From positions 103,029 to 167,028 of the forward strand of contig CACNXQ010000003.1 in assembly GCA_902624455.1 (NCBI GenBank): DNA of 64,000 bases, in the 5' to 3' direction. A program made the translations under genes and the position numbers. Below, piece after piece: positions 9,205 through 18,200 of the stretch (position 1 is the first letter of the stretch; every line of letters begins with the position of its first letter). This DNA comes from an uncultured Pelagibacteraceae bacterium. GTDB lineage: Bacteria; Pseudomonadota; Alphaproteobacteria; Pelagibacterales; AG-422-B15. Under the pieces are notes generated by a model. It made no database searches, had not been told where the DNA came from, and worked only from the letters and a program-made list of their open reading frames with translations.

Positions 9205-10188
9205 TTATTTGCTTCTGATAAGGCTTAGTAACTCATTTTCATTATTAAATTCAATATTTATTTTAAGACATTCAATATAATTTTGATATTCTTTTGGTAT
9301 TTTTATAAAATCTTTTTCAGTTGTGATTAGTTGAAGTTCTAAATTTTTTGCTTCAGATACGAGGGATTGAATGTCATTTTCATTATAATGATAATGATCT
9401 GGAAAAAATTTTGTCATTATTGGATTTATTTTATTTTTATGGAGAGTTTTTATGAAATTTTCATTATTGCCTATTCCGCTGAAGGCATAATACATCTGAC
9501 TTTTATGTATTGTTAAAGTCTGAATATTGGCATTTATTATTAATTTTGAGCTTAATAAGTGCGTGTATTTTCCAATAATATTTCTTTCATCACTACCAAT
9601 TAAAATCAATCCATCTGATTTTTTGATAGCTTGCTGAACAGGTTCTCTAAGAGGCCCTGCAGGTAAAACTAGATTATTGCCAAAACCTCTTGATCCATTA
9701 ATTACAAGAAAATTTAAATTTTTAAATATTGAATTGTCTTGAAAGCCATCATCTAAAATAATTAAGTCTGGATTTTCTTGATCAATTAACTTTTCTATAG
9801 CATTTGATCTATTCTTGCCAATGTATGTGCACACTTTTTTTGCATATAATAATGCCTCGTCACCTACCACATTTGGATCATCCTCAATATTTACCTTCAT
9901 GATTGATTGTGCCTCACTTTTATAGCCCCTAAGTAATACGACAATATTTCTTTTATGAAGTTTTAAAATCTCTAGTAATGACAAAATTGTAGATGTTTTA
10001 CCTGTACCGCCAGTATTTATATTGCCAAAACAAATAATTTGAACATCAAATTTTTTTTTCTGGGATTTTAAAAATTTTATAATATAAAAAATTACCAAAT
10101 AAATAATTGAGAAAGGAATGAGAAATATAACAGATATTTTATCAATAAATTTTGGTCGGTACCAAACTCTATTAAAAAAGTTTTCCAT
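9205..10188 (-). CDS. lpxK: tetraacyldisaccharide 4'-kinase
   Basis: Phosphorylates the 4' position of the lipid A disaccharide precursor to give lipid IVA at the inner membrane. A basic, hydrophobic N-terminal segment anchors the protein. The P-loop GGTGKTS lies at residues 60-66 and the DDGFQD motif that contacts ATP/Mg appears near 145. The length of 327 residues is standard. The start overlaps the waaA stop by one base, so translation is likely coupled. It sits in the conserved alphaproteobacterial waaA-lpxK order. Confidence 0.95.
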   Translation of the reverse strand: MENFFNRVWYRPKFIDKISVIFLIPFSIIYLVIFYIIKFLKSQKKKFDVQIICFGNINTGGTGKTSTILSLLEILKLHKRNIVVLLRGYKSEAQSIMKVNIEDDPNVVGDEALLYAKKVCTYIGKNRSNAIEKLIDQENPDLIILDDGFQDNSIFKNLNFLVINGSRGFGNNLVLPAGPLREPVQQAIKKSDGLILIGSDERNIIGKYTHLLSSKLIINANIQTLTIHKSQMYYAFSGIGNNENFIKTLHKNKINPIMTKFFPDHYHYNENDIQSLVSEAKNLELQLITTEKDFIKIPKEYQNYIECLKINIEFNNENELLSLIRSK

Positions 10189-11447
10189 TAATATCCAATT
10201 ACTCTATTAATGACATTCATAGAATTATTCACAGCTTCATTTCCTTCTTTTTTAAGAGCAGTGGAGATTTTTTTAGTTTGGTGAGAATTTGTATTTTCAT
10301 ATTTATCAATTAATCTATTAACAAATAATTCTAATTGTCGCTCATTTTCTACTTGTTCAGTTAATTTCATTAATTTGAGAATTTCATAAACATCAGTAAA
10401 ATTTTGAATATTTTTTCCATGTAAAATGGTTTTTCCATAATAAGCTGCCTCAATCGGGTTTTGACCACCATGATTAACCATGCTTCCACCAACGAAAATC
10501 ACATTTGCAAGTTTATAAAATAGACCCAACTCACCAATCGTATCTGCAATATAAAACAAAGTATTTTTTGTGATCTTTTCTTTTTTTGATCTTACAGCAA
10601 TTTTATTACCTTTCACCCCAGTTAAAATATCTTTTCTTTGAGGATGTCGAGGAACTATTATCGTGAGCAAATTTTTATGTACTTTTGATATACTTAAACT
10701 GATATTTTTTATTATATTTTCCTCACCGTTATGAGTGCTAGCTGCTAAGAAAATTATTCTATCTCTTGATGAGTTTTTTAAATCATTATAGCTTTCTTCA
10801 TCTATTTTAATATCGTGATTAGCAAACTTTAAGTTACCTGTAAATTCCGTATTTATGATGCCAAGTTTTTTATAAAAAATTGTGCTATCACTATTTTGAG
10901 TACAACAAGCATCAAAATTGCTAAATAATTTTTTTGAAAAACCACCAAGCAATGTCCATCTCTTAAAAGTTTTAAGGGTCATTCGCCCATTAAGAATAAT
11001 CAGCGGAGTGTTCATCTTTTTTGTTTCATAAATTATATTTGGCCATATCTCCGATTCCACAAATATAGCCAATGAGGGTTTCCAGTGATTTAAAAACCTT
11101 TTTGCGTAAATAACTATATCGAATGGAATAAACTGGTGGATAACTTTATTACCGAGCTTCTGTTTGATAATTTTAGAGGAAGATGTTGTACCTGTTGTAA
11201 TCAAAATAGTATCAAAATATTTATCTTTTATCATTTCTTTTACAATTGGTATAATTGACAAGCTTTCACCAACACTTGCTGCGTGTATCCAGACTAATTT
11301 ATCTGAAATATTTTTAATTTGTGTTTTTCCGTATCTTTCATTTGTTCTTCCTTTAGTCTCTTTCCCATCAATTAACCGTCTAAAAATAATAAATGGAATA
11401 AATGGTATTAAAATGAAGCCAATTAATTTGTACAGATACATTGCCAT
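10188..11447 (-). CDS. waaA: 3-deoxy-D-manno-octulosonic acid transferase (Kdo transferase)
   Basis: Transfers Kdo from CMP-Kdo to lipid IVA. An N-terminal membrane anchor (about residues 3-22) precedes a GT30 GT-B fold. WIHAASVGE at 53-61 carries the catalytic-base Glu (61), and the C-terminal nucleotide-sugar domain shows FVGGSMVNHGGQNPIEAA. The length of 419 residues is normal. It is coupled to lpxK by a one-base overlap and lies 4 bases downstream of the DUF374 gene. Mono- versus bifunctional activity cannot be judged from sequence. An alternative ATG two codons in would change little. Confidence 0.94.
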   Translation of the reverse strand: MAMYLYKLIGFILIPFIPFIIFRRLIDGKETKGRTNERYGKTQIKNISDKLVWIHAASVGESLSIIPIVKEMIKDKYFDTILITTGTTSSSKIIKQKLGNKVIHQFIPFDIVIYAKRFLNHWKPSLAIFVESEIWPNIIYETKKMNTPLIILNGRMTLKTFKRWTLLGGFSKKLFSNFDACCTQNSDSTIFYKKLGIINTEFTGNLKFANHDIKIDEESYNDLKNSSRDRIIFLAASTHNGEENIIKNISLSISKVHKNLLTIIVPRHPQRKDILTGVKGNKIAVRSKKEKITKNTLFYIADTIGELGLFYKLANVIFVGGSMVNHGGQNPIEAAYYGKTILHGKNIQNFTDVYEILKLMKLTEQVENERQLELFVNRLIDKYENTNSHQTKKISTALKKEGNEAVNNSMNVINRVIGY

Positions 11448-11451
11448 AATA

Positions 11452-12129
11452 TTATAAATTCTTATTTGCTTCTTTAGTGAGCTGGTTCATTTTCTTTTCA
11501 AGTTGAATTTTAAGATCATCGACTTTTTTTGTTCCACTTTTAAAATTAATTGGATTTCCCCATATAATTCTGATGTTATTAAAAGGCCTGGGTATTATAA
11601 ATTGGTCCCAAGTATTCAATACCCATTTCTTCTGAAAACCAATTGCTACAGGTAAGATTGATTTGCGGCTAAGTTTTGAAATTTGAATAATACCGTCACT
11701 GACTTCATGTCTTGGTCCTTTCGGCCCGTCTGGAGCTATACCAATAGAGATGCCATTTTGAAGAGACTTTATTACTTGTCTTGCAGATACCAAGCTTCCT
11801 TTATTTTTTGTTTTTGAAGGTTTGTGTGTTGATCCTCTGATTGCTTTAAAACCAAATTTATCAATAACTTTAGTTATTATATCTCCATCCCTGTGTTTTG
11901 AAATAAGTACTTTTATTATTTCAGTGCTTTGCCAAGTTAAAGGACAAAACAGCAATTGGTCATGCCAAAATGAGTAAATGAAAGATTCTTTTTTATTTAA
12001 AAAAATTTCTATTTTATTTCTTCCTATTAATTCGATCCTTGATGTTGAGTAAACAAGCTTAAGATAAGCAGAGGCTAAAAGGGCAATAATTTTTTGTACC
12101 TTTCTATTACTCGAGATATTTTTTAACAT
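11452..12129 (-). CDS. DUF374 lysophospholipid acyltransferase family protein
   Basis: A 225-residue DUF374 protein. The acyltransferase HX4D-like region appears as FWHDQLLFCPL near residue 54, and the second block as IAPDGPKGPRHEV near 127. It lies between msbA and waaA, the usual alphaproteobacterial location, which points to lipid A or lipid A-linked acylation. In epsilonproteobacteria a DUF374 member, LpxJ, is a lipid A 3'-secondary acyltransferase, so a comparable role is plausible but inferred. It may complement the LpxL-type enzyme three genes downstream. Only 3 bases separate it from msbA. Confidence 0.8.
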   Translation of the reverse strand: MLKNISSNRKVQKIIALLASAYLKLVYSTSRIELIGRNKIEIFLNKKESFIYSFWHDQLLFCPLTWQSTEIIKVLISKHRDGDIITKVIDKFGFKAIRGSTHKPSKTKNKGSLVSARQVIKSLQNGISIGIAPDGPKGPRHEVSDGIIQISKLSRKSILPVAIGFQKKWVLNTWDQFIIPRPFNNIRIIWGNPINFKSGTKKVDDLKIQLEKKMNQLTKEANKNL

Positions 12130-12132
12130 TGT

Positions 12133-13863
12133 TTAAAATTCTCTTTCATAGAGCTTTTTATACATTCCATCATTTTTGATCAGTTCAGAATGTGTACCAG
12201 ACTCAACAACTTCTCCATTATCTATTACAATAATATTATCTGAATTAATTATTGTACTTAAGCGATGTGCTATTATTAGTGTAGTTCTATTTTTCATTAA
12301 TGTATTGATTGCTTCTTGAACTAGATGTTCTGACTCTGTATCTAAACTTGAAGTCGCTTCATCTAAAAGCAATATTGGAGCATCCTTTAAGAATGCGCGT
12401 GCTAATGAAATTCTTTGTTTTTGTCCTCCTGAAAGACTATATCCATCTTCTCCAATAATAGTGTTATAACCTTCTGGTAGCTTTGAAATAAATTCATCTG
12501 AAGCAGATGATTTTGAAGCAACTTCTATTTCTTGATCACTAGCATTTGGGTTGCCATAAAGAATGTTATCTTTAATAGACATGTCAAAAAGTATAGGTTC
12601 TTGGTTAACCAATGCAATTTTGCTGCGAAGTGATTGCATTGTTAAGTGCCTAATATTTTGATTGCCTATAAGTATCGCACCTGATTTTGGGTCATAGAAT
12701 CTTGGTATTAGGTTTAATATTGAAGATTTACCAGATCCACTTGGACCAACAAGAGCTGTAATTTTTCCATTTGGAATTTCTAAACTTATGTTTTTTAAAG
12801 CTGAATTTTTCTGACCATCATAAGATAATGTGACATTATCAAACAGTATATCAGAATTAGGATTGCTTAGTTCTTGAGAATTAATTTCCTCGTTTATGAG
12901 ACTTTTCTGATCTAAAAGATCAAAAACACGAATTGCCGCAGCAAAACCCTCCTGTAAAGTTGTATTAACAGCTGCCAATCTTCTCAGAGGTTGAAAAGCA
13001 AGCATCATCGCTCCCAGGAATGACACAAATTCATTTAAGGGCAATTCTCCCTGCAAACCTCTCATGCCTGCATAGTAGAGTGTGCCTGCTATTCCAAAAC
13101 CTGCTAAAAATTCAGCAAATGGAGAAGTTGCACCTCTGGTGTTAATAGCTTTTAGTATTTTATTCATACGCCTATAAACAGACTCACTTAATTTTTTTAT
13201 TTCTCGATCTTCTTGTTGATATGCTTTGACAATTCTTGTCCCATCTAAATTTTCAGACAATATTGACGCCATAATTCCAGTTTCTTCTTGAGTCTCAGTA
13301 GAGGCCTTTTTAATTCTTTTTCCAAGTTGTCTTGACAATAAACCTACGAGTGGAAAAGCAATAATAGCAATAGTTGCGAGTACCCAATCTTGATAATACA
13401 TAACACCAACTAAACAAATGAGAGTCAAAAAATCTTTTACACCATTTGCTAAACTGCTACTTACTGAGTCTTGAAGAAGTGTAACGTCATATAAAAAATT
13501 TGAAATAATTTTTGCAGAGTGGATTTTATGAAGCCATGCTAAGTCTGCATTGATAATTTTTTTAAATAATTTTATCTGAGTATCGGCTATTACATTCTGA
13601 GCAACAGAGTTTAATAAGAATACTTGAATATATGTGGATACACTCTTTATTAATAAAGTACCAATAATTGCTATTGGAATTATTATTAGCATCGAACTAT
13701 CTTTATCTAAGAAAATCTTTTCAATAGCAGGATCAAGTAGCCATGCTGTAGCTCCAGTACAAAGAGCAATAATTATCATGAAAAATAGAGAACTTATAAG
13801 TCTTGATAAATACGGCTTAATACTGTCTCGAAATAAGCGCAATAATATTTGAGTACCTGTCAT
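12133..13863 (-). CDS. msbA: lipid A/phospholipid exporter MsbA-type ABC transporter
   Basis: Half-size exporter of 576 residues: six predicted membrane segments in the first 310 residues, then one ATPase domain. Walker A GPSGSGKS lies at 373-380, the signature LSGGQ at 477-481, Walker B ILLLDE at 497-502 and the switch His in IIAHRLS. As a homodimer it should flip core-lipid A across the inner membrane. The position upstream of DUF374-waaA-lpxK-lpxL supports MsbA over a drug exporter. Sixty-three bases separate it from pmbA upstream, so a separate promoter is possible, though none stands out. Confidence 0.92.
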   Translation of the reverse strand: MTGTQILLRLFRDSIKPYLSRLISSLFFMIIIALCTGATAWLLDPAIEKIFLDKDSSMLIIIPIAIIGTLLIKSVSTYIQVFLLNSVAQNVIADTQIKLFKKIINADLAWLHKIHSAKIISNFLYDVTLLQDSVSSSLANGVKDFLTLICLVGVMYYQDWVLATIAIIAFPLVGLLSRQLGKRIKKASTETQEETGIMASILSENLDGTRIVKAYQQEDREIKKLSESVYRRMNKILKAINTRGATSPFAEFLAGFGIAGTLYYAGMRGLQGELPLNEFVSFLGAMMLAFQPLRRLAAVNTTLQEGFAAAIRVFDLLDQKSLINEEINSQELSNPNSDILFDNVTLSYDGQKNSALKNISLEIPNGKITALVGPSGSGKSSILNLIPRFYDPKSGAILIGNQNIRHLTMQSLRSKIALVNQEPILFDMSIKDNILYGNPNASDQEIEVASKSSASDEFISKLPEGYNTIIGEDGYSLSGGQKQRISLARAFLKDAPILLLDEATSSLDTESEHLVQEAINTLMKNRTTLIIAHRLSTIINSDNIIVIDNGEVVESGTHSELIKNDGMYKKLYEREF

Positions 13864-13926
13864 GTTGGGTATTCATAATACTATAATTAAAAAATTTAAA
13901 CTAAATATCAATTGATTGGAAAATTG

Positions 13927-15258
13927 CTATTTTCCAGCTAATGTCATGCCATCTATTCTGATAGTAGGCGCATTTACCCTATATTTAAATTCGAGATCAT
14001 TTGCCGCAGTTAAATTCGTATACATATTTATGAGATTAGAAGCTATGGTAACCTCACTTACAGAGTAACTAATTTCACCATTTTCAATCCACATGCCAGA
14101 CGCACCAACGCTATAATCGCCCGTAACTAAATTTACTCCCATTCCTATTAGTTCATTAGCGTAAAAACCATTCTTTATTGACGCTATCATATCGTCATAA
14201 GAGTTTACTCCGTTTGTCATATATAAATTTGACGTACTCACACCTGGAGGTGAACCAATGCCTCTTGATGCATGCCCAGTTGTTTTAAATCCTAATTTTT
14301 TAGCAGTAGAGGTATTAAGAAGCCAGCTTGTTAGAACGCCATTTGAAATTATCTCTTTTTTGTCAGAAACAATTCCTTCTCCATCAAATGGATGTGAACC
14401 TAAACCTCTTAAAATTTTTGGATCATCAATAATAGAAATATCTTTGTTGAATATTTGTTTGTTTAAATGATCTTTTAAAAAGCTAGTACCCCTTGCTATT
14501 GCGGGTCCAGAAATAGCACCAGCTAAATATCCCACTAAACTTTTACTAATTCTCTTGTCGAATACTACTGGAACTTTACAGGATGCAACTTTTTTTGGAT
14601 TTAATCTTCTTAATGTTTGTTGAGCTGCTTTATTACCTATACTTGCTGGACTTGGTAAATCGTCAAAATATATTGCTGAGGAAGTTTCATAATCTCGCTC
14701 CATACTCTGACCTTCTCCTGCTAAAACAGAACAAGAGATTGAATTACCTGAAGATTTATAGCCCCCTCTAAATCCATTGCTTGTTGCAAGAAAAAATTCA
14801 CCAGTTGAGAATGATGCACCAGCTCCTTCTGAATTAGTAATTCCTTCAACAGATAAAGCTGCATCTTCACATTCCATTACTGAATCAACAAGAATTTGCG
14901 TGTCAGTTTCATCCTTTTGAAATAAATCAAGGTCTGAAATATTCGTTTCAAAAAATTCACTATCACCTAAAACCGCAGTATCATCATCAGGGGCTTGTTT
15001 TGCCATTGATACGCATTTTGAAACTAATTTGTCTAAATTTTCTTTATCAACTTGAGACGAACTTACAAAAGCCTGTTTTTGATTGATCAGAGCTCTTACA
15101 CCAATTATTTTCTCGCTAGATTCTTCTATGTCTTCAATTTTTTGCTTTCTGCAGCTGATGGATTTTCCAGATGATGCAGCTAATACGACGTCACATGCAG
15201 TCGCACCTTCTTTTAATGTTTTATTAATTATGCTTTCAACTGTATTCTCAAAATTCAT
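13927..15258 (-). CDS. pmbA: metalloprotease-related protein PmbA/TldE
   Basis: PmbA/TldE-family protein of 443 residues. It forms a heterodimer with TldD, which carries the zinc site; the complex degrades unfolded peptides and matures RiPPs in enterobacteria. Family blocks seen include VRALINQKQAFVSSSQVDKE near the N-terminus and FDGEGIVSDKKEIISNGVL, HASRGIGSPPG and GMGVNLVTGDYSVGASGMWIENG toward the C-terminus. No HExxxH zinc motif is present, as expected for the E partner. tldD is not in this window. The gene lies one base after ubiA and before msbA, the usual alphaproteobacterial location. Confidence 0.93.
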   Translation of the reverse strand: MNFENTVESIINKTLKEGATACDVVLAASSGKSISCRKQKIEDIEESSEKIIGVRALINQKQAFVSSSQVDKENLDKLVSKCVSMAKQAPDDDTAVLGDSEFFETNISDLDLFQKDETDTQILVDSVMECEDAALSVEGITNSEGAGASFSTGEFFLATSNGFRGGYKSSGNSISCSVLAGEGQSMERDYETSSAIYFDDLPSPASIGNKAAQQTLRRLNPKKVASCKVPVVFDKRISKSLVGYLAGAISGPAIARGTSFLKDHLNKQIFNKDISIIDDPKILRGLGSHPFDGEGIVSDKKEIISNGVLTSWLLNTSTAKKLGFKTTGHASRGIGSPPGVSTSNLYMTNGVNSYDDMIASIKNGFYANELIGMGVNLVTGDYSVGASGMWIENGEISYSVSEVTIASNLINMYTNLTAANDLEFKYRVNAPTIRIDGMTLAGK

Positions 15259-15259
15259 A

Positions 15260-16111
15260 TTATAAAATGTTAACTATTAGACATGCACAAACAAGCAATC
15301 CTAAAATACTATTACTTTTAAAAAGTTTTAGACAAATTTCACTATTATTTATATCAAGTTTAATAATTTGATTAATTAGATGTAATCCAACAAAAATCAA
15401 TGCAATATAATAAAAAAGATTTACGTTAGAAAAAATTCCATAAAAAATAAGTAATACAAGCATAATAATATAGAATATCAAAATCCACAATTTAGAATTT
15501 TTATCAAACAAAATTGCTGTTGATTTTATTCCAATTTTTAAATCATCTTCTCTATCTTGATGAGCGTATATTGTATCGTATCCAAGCGTCCAAAATATAC
15601 CGGCCAAATATAAAAATATAATTTTGATATCTATTGTGTTTGTTATTGAACTATAGGCAATTAATACCCCAATATTAAATGTGATACCTAAAAATAATTG
15701 AGGCCAATAGGTAATCCTTTTCATTAAAGGGTAAATAATGAATAAAATAAAAGAACATAAACCAATTATTATTGAAATTGTTTTAAGAGACAAAAGTATT
15801 ACTAAGCCTATCAAACATAAAACACAAAATAAAACTAGTGCAGTAAATATAGATACTGATCCGCTTGCTAGAGGTCTTGAGGCTGTTCTTTTTACTGACG
15901 TGTCTAATTTACGATCAAAAATATCATTAATGATACATCCTGCTGATCGCATCACGATTGAACCAACAGCAAAAATAATGAATAACGGTAAAAGTGCAAT
16001 TAATTCAGTATATGTATTAGTTGCCGAAAGAATACCCCAGAAGCATGGCAACATTAATAACAGAAAACCAATAGGTTGGTTTATTCGTAATAAAGTAATA
16101 TATTTTTGCAA
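15260..16111 (-). CDS. ubiA: 4-hydroxybenzoate polyprenyltransferase UbiA
   Basis: Integral-membrane prenyltransferase that attaches the polyprenyl tail to 4-hydroxybenzoate in ubiquinone synthesis. The first Asp-rich motif is NDIFDRKLD (residues 62-70) and the second is YAHQDREDDLKIG, both binding Mg-prenyl diphosphate. About eight hydrophobic segments fit the family, and 283 residues is usual. It is divergent from rsmE across 42 bases and immediately upstream of pmbA. The antisense ORF listed at 15738-16157 is a shadow of this gene. Confidence 0.94.
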   Translation of the reverse strand: MQKYITLLRINQPIGFLLLMLPCFWGILSATNTYTELIALLPLFIIFAVGSIVMRSAGCIINDIFDRKLDTSVKRTASRPLASGSVSIFTALVLFCVLCLIGLVILLSLKTISIIIGLCSFILFIIYPLMKRITYWPQLFLGITFNIGVLIAYSSITNTIDIKIIFLYLAGIFWTLGYDTIYAHQDREDDLKIGIKSTAILFDKNSKLWILIFYIIMLVLLIFYGIFSNVNLFYYIALIFVGLHLINQIIKLDINNSEICLKLFKSNSILGLLVCACLIVNIL

Positions 16112-16153
16112 AATCGATCAAAAAATTAATAATAAGATTATATATAATTATTT

Positions 16154-16873
16154 ATGAAAATTAAAAGTAGAGTCTATATAGATCGAGAACTCAGTAACAA
16201 TCAATTAATAATCCCAAGTTCTGAAATCCAGCACTACTTAATAAGAGTGCTTAGATGCAATTTAAATGATTTTTTTTCAGTTTTTAATGGAAAAGAAGAG
16301 TGGATAACTAAGGTTTCAAAATTAGATAAGAATTACTGTGAATTGACTACCCTAAAATTACTCAAAAAACTAACAGATACTTGTCGAGTTGATCTTTTTA
16401 TTTCACCATTAAAAAAATCACCTTTTGAATTTGTAATACAAAAATGTTCAGAGCTGGGTGTCGATGAATTTCATCCTGTGCATATGCATCATACAAATAA
16501 GGGTAATCTTGATTATTTAAGGTTAGAGACGATTGCTAAGGAGTCAGCAGAGCAATGTGGACGTATTACAGTTCCAAAAATTCATAAAGTTAAAAAATTT
16601 GAAGAATGTTTTAAAGATAGTAATTATGATTTTATTATTTATTGTTCTTTGAATGAAAAAGGTAAGCATATCAACAGTAAAATCATAAAAAAAGATACAA
16701 ATAGAGTAGCCATAGTAATTGGTCCAGAAGGCGATTTTTCAAAAAGTGAATTTAAACAGTTAGAAAATAATGACAAATTTTATCCAGTCTCATTAGGCAC
16801 TACTGTGTTAAAATCAGAAACAGCTGCAATTGTTGCGACTGCTCTATTGAAAAACGAAATTAATAATGCTTAA
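16154..16873 (+). CDS. rsmE: 16S rRNA m3U1498 methyltransferase RsmE
   Basis: SPOUT-class methyltransferase modifying U1498 of 16S rRNA. An N-terminal PUA-like domain contains EIQHYLIRVLRCN. The knot region near the C-terminus shows VIGPEGDFSKSEF and SLGTTVLKSETAA, the SAM-binding signature. The length of 239 residues is standard. Its stop overlaps the gshA start by 8 bases. The ubiA-rsmE-gshA neighbourhood is recurrent in alphaproteobacteria. Confidence 0.95.
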   Translation: MKIKSRVYIDRELSNNQLIIPSSEIQHYLIRVLRCNLNDFFSVFNGKEEWITKVSKLDKNYCELTTLKLLKKLTDTCRVDLFISPLKKSPFEFVIQKCSELGVDEFHPVHMHHTNKGNLDYLRLETIAKESAEQCGRITVPKIHKVKKFEECFKDSNYDFIIYCSLNEKGKHINSKIIKKDTNRVAIVIGPEGDFSKSEFKQLENNDKFYPVSLGTTVLKSETAAIVATALLKNEINNA

Positions 16874-18200
16874 GAAATCTGATTTAGTAAATTATTTCAT
16901 TAGTGGATGTAAATCATCAGATAATCTAAAGATAGGCACAGAACACGAAAAGTTTATTTTCCATAGAAATAATTATAAAGTTATACCATTTAAAGGTGAT
17001 GTTAGCGTAACTAGGATATTAGAATTCTTTAATGGTTATGGTTGGAAATCTATTTTTGAAGGAGAAAATGTTATTGCTTTAACAAAAGATAAAGCCAGCA
17101 TTACCTTAGAGCCTGGTGGACAATTTGAATTATCTGGCGCGCCACTAAATACAGTTCATGAAACCTGTATTGAAATCAATAATCACTTAGAAATCACAAA
17201 AGAACTTGAAGACAAATTTGACGTAGGCTTTTTAGGTATTGGCTTTTATCCAATAAATTCACTAGATCAAATTCAAACAGTTCCAAAAAAAAGGTACTCC
17301 GAAATCATGGTGCCCTACATGAGAGATCTGGGTGGACTAGGTCTTGAAATGATGCATCAATCTGCAACAGTGCAGGCGAATTTTGATTTTACATCTGAAA
17401 AGGATATGCAAAAGAAAGTAAATGTTTCATCTGTGCTTCAGCCGCTAGTAACAGGCTTATTTGCGAATTCCCCTTTTAAGAACTCCAAATTAAATGGATA
17501 CGAATCTTATCGAAATCATGTTTGGTTTAACACTGATCCAGATAGATCTGGTATTCCAAAATTCTTAACTGAAAGCACACTTAGTTTTGAAGAATATGTC
17601 GATTTTGCCCTTAATGTTCCAGTCTATTCAATTATAAGAGATAATAAATATTTCAGTTGCACACAATATTCTTTTGCAGATTTAATGGAAAATAAAAATC
17701 CAGAAATAAATTCTGAAGACCTCAACCTTGATGATTGGGTAAATCATGTATCAACAATTTTTACAGAAGTTCGCTTGAAAACATTTATTGAAATGAGGGG
17801 TGCTGATGCTGGAGTCTATAAATCATTGTGTGCACTTCCAGCATTATGGACAGGCATATTATATTGTAGTGACTCTCTTGATGAGGCTTTAAAGATCACA
17901 AAAGGTATCAATTTTGAAGATTTGCTTAATTTTAGAAAAGAGGTATGTAGGATAGGATTGAATGCTGAGCTAAATGGTTATAAAGGCTGGCAGTTGGCGA
18001 AGGAAGTGTTAGAAATTTCAAAAAGTGGACTTAAACATAGAAAAAAAATCAACTCATTTGGAGATGATGAAAATATACATCTTAGTTTTATTGAAGAACT
18101 AATATCCCAAAAAAAATCTAATGCAGCTTCGATGATAGAAAAATACTATAAAAATGAAAAAATAAATATTGAATTACTTTTTAATGAACAATCTTTTTAA
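16866..18200 (+). CDS. gshA: glutamate-cysteine ligase, plant/alphaproteobacterial type
   Basis: First and rate-setting step of glutathione synthesis, ATP-dependent joining of Glu and Cys. The protein of 444 residues belongs to the plant-like GCL class. Recognisable segments are IGTEHEKFIF near the N-terminus, the substrate-binding LEPGGQFELSGAP near residue 80 and MMHQSATVQANFDF. Translation probably couples to rsmE through the 8-base overlap. Glutathione made here would serve GrxD and possibly the GFA-type protein elsewhere in the window. It converges with the mscS gene with a 4-base overlap. Confidence 0.94.
   Translation: MLKKSDLVNYFISGCKSSDNLKIGTEHEKFIFHRNNYKVIPFKGDVSVTRILEFFNGYGWKSIFEGENVIALTKDKASITLEPGGQFELSGAPLNTVHETCIEINNHLEITKELEDKFDVGFLGIGFYPINSLDQIQTVPKKRYSEIMVPYMRDLGGLGLEMMHQSATVQANFDFTSEKDMQKKVNVSSVLQPLVTGLFANSPFKNSKLNGYESYRNHVWFNTDPDRSGIPKFLTESTLSFEEYVDFALNVPVYSIIRDNKYFSCTQYSFADLMENKNPEINSEDLNLDDWVNHVSTIFTEVRLKTFIEMRGADAGVYKSLCALPALWTGILYCSDSLDEALKITKGINFEDLLNFRKEVCRIGLNAELNGYKGWQLAKEVLEISKSGLKHRKKINSFGDDENIHLSFIEELISQKKSNAASMIEKYYKNEKINIELLFNEQSF

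Noticed and set aside
15738-16157. 139-residue plus-strand ORF antisense to ubiA
   Set aside because: It is a shadow frame of the well-supported ubiA gene, with no recognisable domain and atypical composition.
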